From NCBI GenBank assembly GCA_019637155.1, contig JAHBWE010000014.1, positions 1 to 64,000 on the forward strand: DNA of 64,000 nucleotides, written 5' to 3'. The position numbers were made by a program, and so were the translations under genes. Of the stretch, positions 41,579 to 50,943 are shown piece by piece. The notes beneath the pieces are model-generated. The model saw nothing but the letters and a program-made list of their open reading frames with translations. It was not told the DNA's origin and made no database searches. Every line of letters starts with the position of its first letter. Positions within the stretch are counted from its first letter, which is position 1. Source of the DNA: Labilithrix sp. GTDB lineage: Bacteria > Myxococcota_A > Polyangia > Polyangiales > Polyangiaceae.

Positions 41579-42364
41579 GTGTTCTACGCGCTCTCGAAGG
41601 TGCTCGACGTCTTCTTGTGTCCGTACACCTGGGGCGTGCTGTTGCTCGCCGCCGCGACGCCGTGGACCGTGCGCGGCGCGAAGCGCTTCCGCCGCCGCCG
41701 CGCGTACGGCGTCGCGGGGCTCCTCGTGCTCGTCGTCTCCGGCATGGCGCCGGTGCCGAACGCGATCATGTGGCGCCTCGAGCGCTCCGCGCCTTCGACT
41801 TACCGCGCCTACGCGACGTACGACGCGGTCATCCTGCTCGGCGGCCTCGTCGACGAGGTGTCGACCGCCGAGAACGGCGTGCCCGCGTACAACGACAGCG
41901 TCGAGCGCCTCACCACGACATATCGCCTGCTGCGCGAGGACAAGGCGCGGTTCGTCGTCGTCTCCGCCGGTACCAACCCGGAGCTCCCCGCCTACGGCGA
42001 GGCCGCCGTCGTCGCGCGCCAGCTCGCGGAGTGGGGGATCGCGAAGGAGCGCATCATCGTCGAGGACAAGGCGCGCAACACGCGCGAGAACGCGCTGAAC
42101 ACGCAGGCGATCGCGAAGGAGCGCGGCTTCGCGGACGTGCTCGTGGTGACGAGCGCCTTCCACATGGCGCGCGCGGCGGAGTGCTTCGCCGCGATCGGCA
42201 TGGCCGTCGACACGCTCGCGGTCGACTACCGCGCCCACGCCCGCTCCGGCCGCGACGCCCGCGACTGGATCCCGCGCGTCGACGGCCTCTCCGACACCTC
42301 GGGCACGCTCCACGAAGTGTTCGGCCGCTTGGTTTATCGGCTTCGTGGTTATGGCAAGGTCTAG
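41579..42364 (+). CDS. YdcF-like DUF218 membrane protein
   Basis: A 261-residue protein with two N-terminal membrane segments (about 15-28 and 43-60) and a DUF218 domain: YDAVILLGGLVDE, FVVVSAGTNPELP, EDKARNTRENALNTQAIA, VLVVTSAFHMARAAECF. The family includes ElyC/SanA/YdcF proteins linked to envelope carbon-lipid metabolism; the ElyC group affects undecaprenyl-phosphate pools, which would suit this locus. GTG start at 41579, 24 bases after the heparinase-like gene, so probably cotranscribed. Precise activity unknown. Confidence 0.85.
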   Translation: MFYALSKVLDVFLCPYTWGVLLLAAATPWTVRGAKRFRRRRAYGVAGLLVLVVSGMAPVPNAIMWRLERSAPSTYRAYATYDAVILLGGLVDEVSTAENGVPAYNDSVERLTTTYRLLREDKARFVVVSAGTNPELPAYGEAAVVARQLAEWGIAKERIIVEDKARNTRENALNTQAIAKERGFADVLVVTSAFHMARAAECFAAIGMAVDTLAVDYRAHARSGRDARDWIPRVDGLSDTSGTLHEVFGRLVYRLRGYGKV

Positions 42365-42378
42365 AGTACTGACTCAAC

Positions 42379-42399
42379 GTCGGGGGCTTCGCCCCCGAC
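42379..42399. terminator. Strong GC hairpin after the YdcF gene
   Basis: A 9-bp perfect stem with a TTC loop, 14 bases past the ydcF-like stop, followed to 42538 by further short hairpins of the same kind (for example a 6-bp stem near 42438-42452). There is no U-run on either strand, so termination would be atypical; a repetitive intergenic element is the alternative. Confidence 0.4.
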
Positions 42400-42538
42400 A
42401 CCCCCACCCCAGACACGGCCCTCGCGCTTTGCGCTCGGGGCGCTTCGCGCCCGCTTTCGCGGCCGCTTCTGGGGCCCCGTGACCGCGCGCTTCTGCGCTG
42501 CGCTGCGGGCATGCGGGCATGCGGCGCGGTTCTGTGGG

Positions 42539-43297
42539 TTACTCCGGCCATGCGCGGGCGTGTTTTAGTGTGATGCGGAGGGTCTCGAGGTCGGCGGCGC
42601 TCATGGCGTCGATGCGATGAGCGCGGGGGGCATCGAGCGGGATGCCGTAGGCCTCGCAGAGGTCGCGGACGGCGATGCGGAGACCGCGCGCGAGGCCTGC
42701 TTCGCGGCCCTCTTCGCGGACCTCGTCGAGGACGGGGTGGCCCTTGGCTCGGAGCGCGCGCAGCACCGCCTCGTCGGCGTCGATCGCCGAGATGACGGCC
42801 TTCATCGAGAGCGGGCGCACGAAGCAAGGGTCGTCGATCGTGTCGAGCGGCGTCGCCGACCACGCGTCGGTGTCGCGTGACCACTCCAGCGCCTTGCTGC
42901 GCTTGACCTGGACGACGAAGATCCGGCGCACGCCGCGGCCGGCGAGCTCGCGCGCCTTCGTCGTCTGCGTCGCGAGCGCTTGCTCGTTCACGATCTCGAA
43001 CGCGAGCTCCTCGAGCTGGCGGCCCCCCGTCACCTCGTCGCGCGCGGCGGGGTACACGCTCGCGTCGGGCGCGAAGTCCTGCTCCAGGCCGGCGCGCGTG
43101 AGCATGTCCACCGCGACGAGGTAGCCGGGCTTCACGTGCGCGCGAAGGAGGTAGGTGAGGTCCGCGTGCGGGACCGCGTGCGGCTCGTCCGAGGGCGGCG
43201 CGAAGACGAGCCTCCCTTCGACGATCTCGGCGCGCGACTCGGGCTTGACGATGCGCTCGTCGACGGGGATCCCTCCCTTGCCCGGGAAGCGCTGCAT
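42539..43297 (-). CDS. Uma2-family (DUF820) putative PD-(D/E)XK endonuclease
   Basis: A 252-residue protein. The N-terminal 150 residues follow the Uma2 pattern: EIVEGRLVFAPPSDEPHAVPHADLTYLLRAHV, DFAPDASVYP with a metal-binding Asp, LAFEIVNEQ with the Glu, and ARELAGRGVRRIFVVQVKRS with the C-terminal Lys region. The rest (EEGREAGLARGLRIAVRDLCEAYGI) is the usual helical tail. Uma2 proteins are common, often multicopy and of unknown physiological role; nuclease activity is a fold-based prediction. It starts divergently from nothing and lies 19 bases beyond the heparinase-like lipoprotein gene, possibly cotranscribed with it. Confidence 0.8.
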   Translation of the reverse strand: MQRFPGKGGIPVDERIVKPESRAEIVEGRLVFAPPSDEPHAVPHADLTYLLRAHVKPGYLVAVDMLTRAGLEQDFAPDASVYPAARDEVTGGRQLEELAFEIVNEQALATQTTKARELAGRGVRRIFVVQVKRSKALEWSRDTDAWSATPLDTIDDPCFVRPLSMKAVISAIDADEAVLRALRAKGHPVLDEVREEGREAGLARGLRIAVRDLCEAYGIPLDAPRAHRIDAMSAADLETLRITLKHARAWPE

Positions 43298-43316
43298 CCG
43301 TGGAGCGTAGCACCGG

Positions 43317-45761
43317 CTATGGGAGCTTGCCGATCACGAGGACGCCGCCACGGTCGGCCTTCGTCGCGCCGCCGGTCGCTACCGTGGTCGTCACCACGTC
43401 GCCGCTCTTCCTTTGCGTCACGGTGTAGCCGCCGTTCGGCGTCAGGCCCGTGACGAGGTGCGCCTTCGTCCGCGCCGGCGCGTCGTACGTCGTCGACTTG
43501 AACGCGACGAGATCGACCGGGAACATCACGACCGTGTCGTTGAAGCTCGCGCCCTGGTAGCTCGTGCCGCTGGTCGAGTCGATGAGCGCCGCGTCGTCGG
43601 GCTTCTGCTTGCCGTCGGCGCCCTGGAGCACCTGGAGCCAGCGGACCGACTGCGGCTGCTTCTTGTCCTCGACCCGGAGGCGATACTTGATCGGATCGAG
43701 GAGCGCCGGCTGCTTGCCGTTGTCGTCGTCGAGCTTCTCCGCCGCCTCGACCGTGATCGACGCCTTCGCCGGGAGGAGCGTGCGGACGTAGAAGCTCTGG
43801 CCGCCGTCGGTCCGCATCGTCATGAGGTCGCCGCTCACGGTGCCGCGGTTCGGGAGCTGCACCCAGAGGCGCTTCGCGCGCCGCGCCTTCTTCGAGGCCG
43901 CGCGGTCGTAGGTGACGATGCGATCCGGCACGAGGTAGACGAGCGAGCGGCTCGCGTGGGCGACGTCCTCGGCGTTCTCGTCCTTCGAGTTGTACTGCTG
44001 CGTCATGTCGCCGAGGAAATAGGTGAAGTCCTGGCCCGCGCGCGCGGCGAGGATCTTCGGGTCGCCGTTGTTCACGTACGTCCACTGCGAGCCGCGCTTC
44101 CACTCCGCGAGGCGATAGCCCTCCTCGCCCTCCGCGACGTGGCGCGGCTTGTCGTTCTGGATCGTGAACATGTTCTTGTAGTCGGTGCACGCCATGTCGT
44201 CGCCGTAGCCGGTGCGCTCCTTCGTGAGCCACTCGCCCTTGCGCCACAGCTCGAACATGCCGGCGTCGGCCGACTGGTGATCGACCGTGATCCAGCCGTT
44301 CTTGTACGTGAACCACGTCGCGTTCTCGTTCCAGCTCGTGCGCTGCATGTGGCGCCCGATGCCCTCCGCGAAGTGGATCAGCGGGTAGCTCGGCCGCGGA
44401 TCCGGGGCCTTCGGCGCCTTCGGATCGAACAGCATGAAGTAGAAGATCGACGCGAGGAGGTCGTTGTTGTCGGCCGCGCGCTCGGTGAGCTTCTCCTCGA
44501 CGCCGGGGGCGTGGTGGGTCTGGATCCAGCGGATCGCGGAGAGGCGCTTCGCGTTCTGGGTGAGGTGGTCGTAGACGCCCATCGGCCCGAACACGCCCAT
44601 GAAGTCCGGCCCCCAGTACTTCTCGCCGTCGCCGTACCACGCGACGTCGTAGACCTTGCCCATGTACGCGACGTCCTGGTCCTTCGGGACCTTCGCGACG
44701 GGGCTGAGCGAGTGCGCGAAGCCGACGAGCACGTCGTCCCAGAACGGGTTCTTGTCGAACGTGACCTGCTTGCCGAAGGTCGCGACGTCGCTCCGGCCGG
44801 CGGTGTAGAGGCCGAGGAGGAGCTGCGCGATGTAGCCGAGCGAGAGCGGGCTGTACTCGAAGCCCTCCGCCGCCATTCCGCCCCGCATCTCGCCGCGCAT
44901 CAGCGCGTCGGACATGTAGAGCCACGCGCCGGTGACGGGCGTGAGGTACGAGCGCAGCTTCTCGTCGGGATCGTCGGCGACGTCGAGGGACATCGCCATG
45001 AAGCCGAGGTTGCGCGCGTGCGCGCAGAAGTAGTTGTTGCTGGCCCACCGCACGCGCTTCACGTCGGAGAGGAGCTTGGGATCGTTGACGAGGCCGACCG
45101 GCTCGGGGTGGTTGTAGGTCGTCTTCTCCGCGTGCTGGAGCTCGTTCGCCCAGCGGAGGAACACGGTCCGGATCGTCTTCTTCTCCGCCGCGGAGAGCGT
45201 CGGGTAGATCCAGTCGACCGTGAGCGGGAACGCGTGCCCGAACCAGCGCGAGCGGTCGCCGATGCTGAACCACGGATCGCGGTACGGCTGCCCCTCCGCC
45301 GCGCCCTTCGCCGCCTTGTCGATCACGTGCATGAGGAGCTTCTTCGCGCGCTGGGCGAACGCGGCGCGCTCCTTCTCCGGGCCGACGAGCGAGTAGAACG
45401 CGAAGAGCATCGCGAACGCCTCCGGCGGCGACGCGGTGTAGCCGTCGTTCGAGCCTGGGTCGTCCTTGAAGACGGAGCCGTCGTCCATCGCCGTGACGCA
45501 CTGGTCCACCAGCGCCTTGAGCCCGCTCTCGAAGATCGGGTTGTCGCTGTTCGCCCACGATCGGAGGCGCGGCAGATCGACGTCGCGCACGAGGAGGCGA
45601 GGATGCCCCGTCGCGGCGCCGGGCGGCGGCTTGGCGACCGGCACCTCGGGCTGGCGCGAGATCTCCGACGGGTTGTCGCCGCCGCCGCCGCGCGAGCGGA
45701 ACGGGCACGCGGGCAGGACCGCCGACGCGAAGACCAGGAGCCCGGCATAGCGACGCATCAT
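43317..45761 (-). CDS. Heparinase-like alpha/alpha-toroid lipoprotein
   Basis: An 814-residue exported lipoprotein; the signal peptide ends ASAVLPAC. After a short linker a toroid region (about 50-430) begins with GHPRLLVRDVDLPRLRSWANSDNP, typical of alginate-lyase/heparinase-type proteins, and includes WASNNYFCAHARNLGFMAM and GMAAEGFEYSPLSLGYIAQ. A beta-sandwich follows (about 440-680: NENATWFTYKNGWITVDHQSADAGMFELWRKGEWLTKERTGYG), then a C-terminal beta-rich domain (about 690-814). The HQSADAG segment corresponds to the catalytic-face His region of heparinase II/III. A surface lyase for a uronate polymer is inferred. It is in an operon with the Uma2 gene downstream and 22 bases after a glycosyltransferase gene. 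Confidence 0.78.
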   Translation of the reverse strand: MMRRYAGLLVFASAVLPACPFRSRGGGGDNPSEISRQPEVPVAKPPPGAATGHPRLLVRDVDLPRLRSWANSDNPIFESGLKALVDQCVTAMDDGSVFKDDPGSNDGYTASPPEAFAMLFAFYSLVGPEKERAAFAQRAKKLLMHVIDKAAKGAAEGQPYRDPWFSIGDRSRWFGHAFPLTVDWIYPTLSAAEKKTIRTVFLRWANELQHAEKTTYNHPEPVGLVNDPKLLSDVKRVRWASNNYFCAHARNLGFMAMSLDVADDPDEKLRSYLTPVTGAWLYMSDALMRGEMRGGMAAEGFEYSPLSLGYIAQLLLGLYTAGRSDVATFGKQVTFDKNPFWDDVLVGFAHSLSPVAKVPKDQDVAYMGKVYDVAWYGDGEKYWGPDFMGVFGPMGVYDHLTQNAKRLSAIRWIQTHHAPGVEEKLTERAADNNDLLASIFYFMLFDPKAPKAPDPRPSYPLIHFAEGIGRHMQRTSWNENATWFTYKNGWITVDHQSADAGMFELWRKGEWLTKERTGYGDDMACTDYKNMFTIQNDKPRHVAEGEEGYRLAEWKRGSQWTYVNNGDPKILAARAGQDFTYFLGDMTQQYNSKDENAEDVAHASRSLVYLVPDRIVTYDRAASKKARRAKRLWVQLPNRGTVSGDLMTMRTDGGQSFYVRTLLPAKASITVEAAEKLDDDNGKQPALLDPIKYRLRVEDKKQPQSVRWLQVLQGADGKQKPDDAALIDSTSGTSYQGASFNDTVVMFPVDLVAFKSTTYDAPARTKAHLVTGLTPNGGYTVTQRKSGDVVTTTVATGGATKADRGGVLVIGKLP

Positions 45762-45783
45762 CGATCGACGATGGTATCGCGAT

Positions 45784-47094
45784 TCAGCTCGAATCGCGCC
45801 GCCGCCGCATCGCCTCGCGCATCACGTCGGCGAAGCGACCGGCCGTGTTCTTGCGATCGAAGGTCTCGATGTCGACCGGGCTCGAGGCAGGCACGCCGCG
45901 ATCGCCGTCGCGCCACGCGCGGAGCTTCTGCGCGAGGTACGCGCAGATCGCCTCCTCGTCGCGCGGCGGGAGGAGGTCGCCGACCTCGTGCTTGCGAACG
46001 AGGTGCGCGAGCGCGCTGTCCGCCGGCGCGAGGACGAGGGTGGGGCGGCCGATCGCCATCGCCTCGAACGTCTTCGCCGGGTACATGCGCTCGACGCCGT
46101 CGGTGTCGTCGAGGACGACGAGGACGAGGTGGCTCGTCGCGAGGCTCCGCACCGCCTCCTCGTGCGCGACGTAGCCGACGCGCTCGACGCCGTACCGCTC
46201 CATCCCTTCGAAGAGCGCGGCCTCGCTGTCGACGATGCGGCCGATGAAGCGGACGTGGAGGAGCTTCGCGAGCTCGGGCTCGCGCTCGTGGAGCTTCTGC
46301 ACCGCGGCGAGGAGCCCCTTCGGGCTCATCAGCTTGAACACGGTGCCGACGTACGAGATGACGAACTCGTCGCGCGGCGGCGCGGGGAGGTCGGCGGGGA
46401 AGTCGTCCCGGTCGTAGCCGTTCGGGATCGCGACGACGGACGACGGATCGAGGAACGGGAAGCGCTCGAGCATGTCGCGCCGGAACTCCTCCGTCGCGGT
46501 CGTCACCATCTCGGCGCGCTTCAAGAGGAGCGCCTCGAGCGGGTCGCCGATGAGGTTGCCGATCGCCGCGCCGGTCATCTCGTAGTTCTTGCGGATGACG
46601 CTCCACTCGTCGCGGTAGTCGAGGATGACGGCGGAGCGCGCGTGCGCGAGCGGCGCGAGGAGGAAGGGCGAGAACGGAGGGCCGCTGATGAGGACGACGT
46701 CGGGCGGGCTCGTCACGAGCGTCTTCGCGAGCGCGGCGGTGGCGCCCGGCAGCCAGAGCAGCTGCACGTCGGGGTACATGAGCTGCCGCACGAAGCCGCT
46801 CGCCGTCTTCACCGCCTGCTTGCGCAGCGACGGCGACGCGTCGGCGGCCGCCTCCCACGCCGCCTTCTTCGCGCCGTAGCCCGGCTCGAACGTGCGCGCG
46901 CGGATGACGTCGAGGTCCGGCGGGAGGTCACGCGTGAGCGACGCGTCGGTGACGGGCACGGAGGGGTTCGAGACCGTGAGGACCGACGGCGTGACGCCGT
47001 GCGCCGGCAGGTACTTCACCATCTTCGAGATGCGCTGGACGCCGGCGCCGCCGGTGGGCGGAAATGCGTACGCGACGATGAGCGCTCGCGACAT
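45784..47094 (-). CDS. GT4-like glycosyltransferase
   Basis: A 436-residue GT-B enzyme. The N-terminus reads ALIVAYAFPPTGGAGVQRISKMVKYL, a form frequent in capsule/EPS glycosyltransferases; DVVLISGPPFSPFLLAPLA and VILDYRDEW follow. The second domain shows VVAIPNGYDRDDF, FVISYVGTVFKLMSPKGLLAAV and YPAKTFEAMAIGRPTLVLAP in place of the EX7E motif. Sugar donor and acceptor unknown. Divergent from the GT2 gene (49 bases between starts), together providing two of the three glycosyltransferases found in the window, in addition to the priming enzyme. Confidence 0.87.
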   Translation of the reverse strand: MSRALIVAYAFPPTGGAGVQRISKMVKYLPAHGVTPSVLTVSNPSVPVTDASLTRDLPPDLDVIRARTFEPGYGAKKAAWEAAADASPSLRKQAVKTASGFVRQLMYPDVQLLWLPGATAALAKTLVTSPPDVVLISGPPFSPFLLAPLAHARSAVILDYRDEWSVIRKNYEMTGAAIGNLIGDPLEALLLKRAEMVTTATEEFRRDMLERFPFLDPSSVVAIPNGYDRDDFPADLPAPPRDEFVISYVGTVFKLMSPKGLLAAVQKLHEREPELAKLLHVRFIGRIVDSEAALFEGMERYGVERVGYVAHEEAVRSLATSHLVLVVLDDTDGVERMYPAKTFEAMAIGRPTLVLAPADSALAHLVRKHEVGDLLPPRDEEAICAYLAQKLRAWRDGDRGVPASSPVDIETFDRKNTAGRFADVMREAMRRRRDSS

Positions 47095-47143
47095 GGGGTG
47101 CCGAGCTTACAACGAGCGCACGCGCGCGTGATACGTTGACGGA

Positions 47144-48244
47144 ATGGCGCAGGTCCCCTTCGTCACCCTCGCGGTCCCGTGCTTCAACGAGGAGCGGCAC
47201 ATCGAGGCCTTCCTCGCCGACGTGTTCGCGCAGGACTACCCGTCGTCGTCGATCGAGGTCCTCATCGGCGACGGCATGAGCACCGATCGCACGCGGGAGA
47301 TCCTCGCGCGCATCGCCGAGACGAACCCGAAGCTACGCGTCATCGACAACCCGAAGCGCCTCCAGGCCGCGGCGATGAACCAGATGATCGCGGCGGCGAA
47401 GGGCGACGTCATCGTGCGGCTCGACGTGCACGCGCGCTACGCGAAGGACTTCGTGAGCAAGTGCGTCGAGGTCCTGCGCGAGACGGGCGCGCAGAACGTC
47501 GGCGGCCCCGCGCGTCCGGCGGCGGAGGCGAGCTGGTTCCAGCGCGCGCTGTGCGCGGCGCTCGAGAGCAAGCTCGCGGTCGGCAACTCGTCGTACCGCG
47601 ACCTCGGCGCGGAGGGCTGGGTCGAGAGCGTCTTCCCGGGCGCGTTCCCGCGCGGCGTCTTCGACGTCGTCGGCGGCTTCGATCCCAACGCGATCACGAA
47701 CGAGGACGCGGAGCTCAACCAGCGCATCCACGCCGCGGGCGGGCGCGTGTACCTCTCGCAGAAGATCGTCGTCCACTACTACCCGCGCGACTCGTACAAG
47801 GGCCTCGCGAAGCAGTACTTCAAGTACGGCCAGGGCCGCGCGCGCACGATGCTCAAGCACGGCGGCCTGCCCTCCATCCGTCCGATGCTGCCGTTCTTCC
47901 TCGTCGTCGGCGGGACGACGCTCGCGGTCACGTCGCCGTTCCACCCGCTGCTGTTGCCCGCGCTCGGTCTCTACGCGGCGGGCTCCGCGGTCGAGGCCGT
48001 CCGCGTCGCGAAGAAGACGGGCCAGCTCCACCTCGCGCCGGTGGTCGCGACGATCTTCCCCGTCATCCACGTGTCGCACGGCCTCGGCTTCGGCGCGGGC
48101 CTCCTCAAGTACCTGCTGAGCCCGGACTGGCAGAAAGACGACGCCGCCGCCCCGGCGAAGACGTTCGCCGACGCGCGCGAGGTCCGGGCCGTGATGCGGC
48201 AAGCCCTCGCGACGCCGGGCGCGCCCGAGCCTGCGATGGCGTGA
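47144..48244 (+). CDS. GT2-family glycosyltransferase with C-terminal membrane segments (ExoA-like)
   Basis: A 366-residue inverting GT-A enzyme. VTLAVPCFNEERHIEAFLADVF, IGDGMSTDRT, VIVRLDVHARY (DxD-like) and FDPNAITNEDAELNQRI with the catalytic Asp are visible in the first 210 residues. YYPRDSYKGLAKQYFKYGQGRARTM is characteristic of succinoglycan ExoA-type enzymes. Two hydrophobic segments near 245-285 anchor it in the inner membrane. Its stop lies 3 bases from the stop of the convergent SGNH hydrolase gene. Confidence 0.88.
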   Translation: MAQVPFVTLAVPCFNEERHIEAFLADVFAQDYPSSSIEVLIGDGMSTDRTREILARIAETNPKLRVIDNPKRLQAAAMNQMIAAAKGDVIVRLDVHARYAKDFVSKCVEVLRETGAQNVGGPARPAAEASWFQRALCAALESKLAVGNSSYRDLGAEGWVESVFPGAFPRGVFDVVGGFDPNAITNEDAELNQRIHAAGGRVYLSQKIVVHYYPRDSYKGLAKQYFKYGQGRARTMLKHGGLPSIRPMLPFFLVVGGTTLAVTSPFHPLLLPALGLYAAGSAVEAVRVAKKTGQLHLAPVVATIFPVIHVSHGLGFGAGLLKYLLSPDWQKDDAAAPAKTFADAREVRAVMRQALATPGAPEPAMA

Positions 48245-48247
48245 TCG

Positions 48248-49432
48248 TCAGGGCGCCGCGGGCGCGAGCTTGGCGATTGCCCAGCCCATGCGCTCGTGGC
48301 CGTGGCGGTTCCACTCCGGGTTCTTGCCGCCGACGATCTGCGCGGCGGTGAAGTCGGGGACGCTGCGGCCGGTGCCGGGGGAGATCGTGTTGCCGTAGTA
48401 GGTCGGGTGCGTGTCGTCGCTGAAGAGGTAGTCCGCGGTCGTGGTCGGCGTGAGGCCGTGGCGGTTCGAGTCCTTCACCGTGGAGCGGAGGGTGACGGTG
48501 ATGCGCTGCACGTACGCCGCCTCCGACTCGTTCGGATCGAAGCGGAGCGCCTCGGAGTCGACCTTGCCGTCGCCGTTCGAGTCGTAGTCGGCGCCCATGT
48601 ACTCGGCGAACGCGTCGACGCAGTCGAAGCCGTGGCGCTTCGCGAGCGAGCACGCGCGCCAGTTCGAGCGCGCCATGTAGGGGAGCAGCGTGGCGAGGAC
48701 GTTCGCGCGCTGGCCGCTCGCGTTCGTGCAGCGCGCGAGGACGTCGTCGGCGTCGAAGCCCGGGTAGTAGAGGTTCACGATCGCCTTGTGCTTCGCGGTC
48801 GGGGCGTTCGCGACGATCTTCGTCATCGCGCTCTCCATGTTGCGCGTGCAGCCGGCGAGGGCGTTGTCGAGGTCGGTCGTCGAGCACGCGCCGCTCGCGC
48901 TCGCGAACCGCTTCCGCGCCTGGAGGTAGTCGTTCCCGCACATCTCGAAGTAGACCGCGCGTGTCGACGGGTCGGCCATGTAGCTCCGGTCCGTCTGGAT
49001 GTCGTCGACGATCTCGCCGGAGAGCGCCCCGCTCACGGTGCGCCGCACGACCTCGACGTTCGCGCCCCAGCGATGCGCGAGGTACTCGCCGGCCGCGTAC
49101 GGCGCCGCCCGCCGCGCGACCTTGAAGATCGAGCGCTGGTAGCCGGCGAAGATCGAGTCGCCGTACGCGACGACGCGGTACGTGCGCGCGGCGCCGAGGT
49201 CGATCTTCCACGACGAGTGCTGCGCGAGCGAGATCTCCTGCCCGCTCCCGAGCGGATCCGAGTCGGGGACCTCGGGCTCCGTGGTCTCCGGCTGGGTCTC
49301 CGTCTCCGTCTCCGTCTCCGCCGCGAGCGTCGCGCCCGCGGGGACCTCCTCTTGCGCGACCGCGCAGCCGGCCACGAGCGAGACCGCGAGCGCACCACCG
49401 AGAGCCACGAGCCGCGTCGATTCGAAGGTCAT
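48248..49432 (-). CDS. SGNH/GDSL hydrolase lipoprotein
   Basis: A 394-residue exported lipoprotein with signal peptide ending SLVAGC (Cys23). An ETETETETQPE linker, encoded by four 6-bp gtctcc repeats (49296-49319), is followed by an SGNH hydrolase: block I AYGDSIFAGY with nucleophile Ser93, block III FEMCGNDYL, and the terminal block SDDTHPTYYGN with the Asp/His. Such enzymes act as carbohydrate esterases or lipases. In this locus a deacylase trimming acyl groups on the surface polysaccharide is plausible. The ATG at 49430-49432 was chosen for correct lipobox distance. Confidence 0.83.
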   Translation of the reverse strand: MTFESTRLVALGGALAVSLVAGCAVAQEEVPAGATLAAETETETETQPETTEPEVPDSDPLGSGQEISLAQHSSWKIDLGAARTYRVVAYGDSIFAGYQRSIFKVARRAAPYAAGEYLAHRWGANVEVVRRTVSGALSGEIVDDIQTDRSYMADPSTRAVYFEMCGNDYLQARKRFASASGACSTTDLDNALAGCTRNMESAMTKIVANAPTAKHKAIVNLYYPGFDADDVLARCTNASGQRANVLATLLPYMARSNWRACSLAKRHGFDCVDAFAEYMGADYDSNGDGKVDSEALRFDPNESEAAYVQRITVTLRSTVKDSNRHGLTPTTTADYLFSDDTHPTYYGNTISPGTGRSVPDFTAAQIVGGKNPEWNRHGHERMGWAIAKLAPAAP

Positions 49433-49501
49433 GACGGCGCACTCTAGGAAAGGCACCGCCGGCGACGCGATAGCTGGCAGAACGGAGACGCAGTCCGGAC
49501 G

Positions 49502-50050
49502 CTACGGCTGCATGTACGTCCGGAAGACGAAGAGACCCAGAAGACGCCGTGCGGTGCGGCGGGGGCGCGGTAGGCGAGCGTCGTGGAGGTGCGGTTTCGC
49601 AGCGTGGACGATGAGGTCGCCGTAGCGGTCGAGCACCGCGCCCGTCTCCGCGATGAGCCTGCGATCCGAGCGCGAGTACGGGTTGTGCGCGCCGAAGACG
49701 TTGTCCCAGAGCAAGAGCCCCGCGCCGCCCCAGAAGCTCGCGCCGACGTCGCGGCGGCGCGATCGGTCCCAGCGGCGGATCGTGAGCTGGCGATGCCGCG
49801 GCTCGAGCCAGGTCTGCCGCAGGATCGCGGGGCGGGAGTCGTCGCCGGTCTCGAACCACTGCGCCCACGACTGGCGGTAGCGCCCGAGATCGGCGTCGTC
49901 GATCCGGAGCTCCGGCGCGAAGACGACGCCGCGGCGCCGTGCGTTCACCGCCGCGATCAGCGCGTCGGGCGCGGCGGCCATCGTGTCGAGCATCACGCCG
50001 TCGGCGTCGATCGCGGCGACGTGCCAGGGGCCGAGCGAGCGCTGCGTCAC
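49502..50050 (-). CDS. Small protein of unknown function, possibly a truncated glycosidase barrel
   Basis: A 182-residue protein with GTG start, not assigned to a family. The segment VAAIDADGVMLDTMAAAPDALIAAVN and the later FWGGAGLLLWDNVFGAHNPYSRSDRRLIAETGAVLDRYG recall strands and loops in the second half of TIM-barrel glycosidases, and the protein starts abruptly at that point without a signal peptide. It may therefore be the C-terminal remnant of a larger enzyme. The C-terminus is Arg-rich. It is divergent from the LamG lipoprotein gene with 32 bases between. Confidence 0.5.
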   Translation of the reverse strand: MTQRSLGPWHVAAIDADGVMLDTMAAAPDALIAAVNARRRGVVFAPELRIDDADLGRYRQSWAQWFETGDDSRPAILRQTWLEPRHRQLTIRRWDRSRRRDVGASFWGGAGLLLWDNVFGAHNPYSRSDRRLIAETGAVLDRYGDLIVHAAKPHLHDARLPRPRRTARRLLGLFVFRTYMQP

Positions 50051-50082
50051 CGCGGCGGCAGCTTATCGTCTACGCTCGAGGT

Positions 50083-50943
50083 GTGTCCGCGCGTCGATGG
50101 TTTGCCGTCGCGTCGTCGTCGGCGCTCGTGGGGTGCACGCTCCTCGTGGCGATCGATGAAGACGCGCTGACCGGCGGCGGCCCGCGCAGCGACGGCGGCG
50201 CGGAGCGCGACGTCGTCGGACCGACGAGCCCGCCGAGCGACGCGACGGACACGAGCGCGCCCCCGCCGGAGGTGCATCCGTACGTCCGCGCGGTGCTCGA
50301 GGACGCTCCGGTCTTCTACCTCCGGTTCGGAGAGCCGCCGCCCGCCGACGCGACCGCGCCGCAGGTGAAGGAAGAGATCAGCGGCGAGACGATCGGCACG
50401 CGCTCCGACACGATCCGCTCCGCGGCGGGCCCCCTCCCCGACGACCCCGCGATCGAGCTCGCCGGAGGACGGCTCGTGCTCGGCGACCGGCTCGGCTTCT
50501 CCGCGCGCGCGGCGCTCTCGATCGAGATGTGGCTCCGCGCGACCGAGGCCGCCACCTTCGGTCACGTCGTGACGAAGCAGCGACGGCCCCAGGCGAACAA
50601 GACGGGCTACGCGGTCTACTTCGACGACGACGTCGTCGCGTTCGAGCGGTACGCGGCCGGCGACGGCATCGGCGTCGTCGGTCCGTTCTCGGTCGGCGCG
50701 CCGTTCCGTCACGTCGTCGCGACGTACGACGGCTCGCGCATGCGCCTCTACCTCGACGGCGTCGTCACCGAGGACAAGCTCGACACGCGGCCGATGGAGG
50801 TCGTGCCCGAGCCGTTCGTCATCGGCGCCGCGAGCCCGACCGCCAACGGGAACGTCTTCCGCGGCGTCCTCGACGAGCTCGCGCTCTACGACAAGGCGCT
50901 GACGGCCGAGCGCATCAGCGCGCACGTCACCGCCGCGAAGTAG
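50083..50943 (+). CDS. LamG-type glycan-binding lipoprotein
   Basis: A 286-residue lipoprotein: GTG start, signal ending SSALVGC, then a Gly/Asp/Pro/Thr-rich linker to about residue 70. The rest is a LamG/concanavalin-like jelly roll with a standard order of motifs: YLRFGEPP, AALSIEMWLRATEA, PFRHVVATYDGSRMRLYLDGV and FRGVLDELALYDKALTAERI. No catalytic residues were seen. Likely surface sugar binding. Its TAG stop abuts the TAG of the convergent DUF4091 gene (TAGCTA at 50941-50946). Confidence 0.8.
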   Translation: MSARRWFAVASSSALVGCTLLVAIDEDALTGGGPRSDGGAERDVVGPTSPPSDATDTSAPPPEVHPYVRAVLEDAPVFYLRFGEPPPADATAPQVKEEISGETIGTRSDTIRSAAGPLPDDPAIELAGGRLVLGDRLGFSARAALSIEMWLRATEAATFGHVVTKQRRPQANKTGYAVYFDDDVVAFERYAAGDGIGVVGPFSVGAPFRHVVATYDGSRMRLYLDGVVTEDKLDTRPMEVVPEPFVIGAASPTANGNVFRGVLDELALYDKALTAERISAHVTAAK

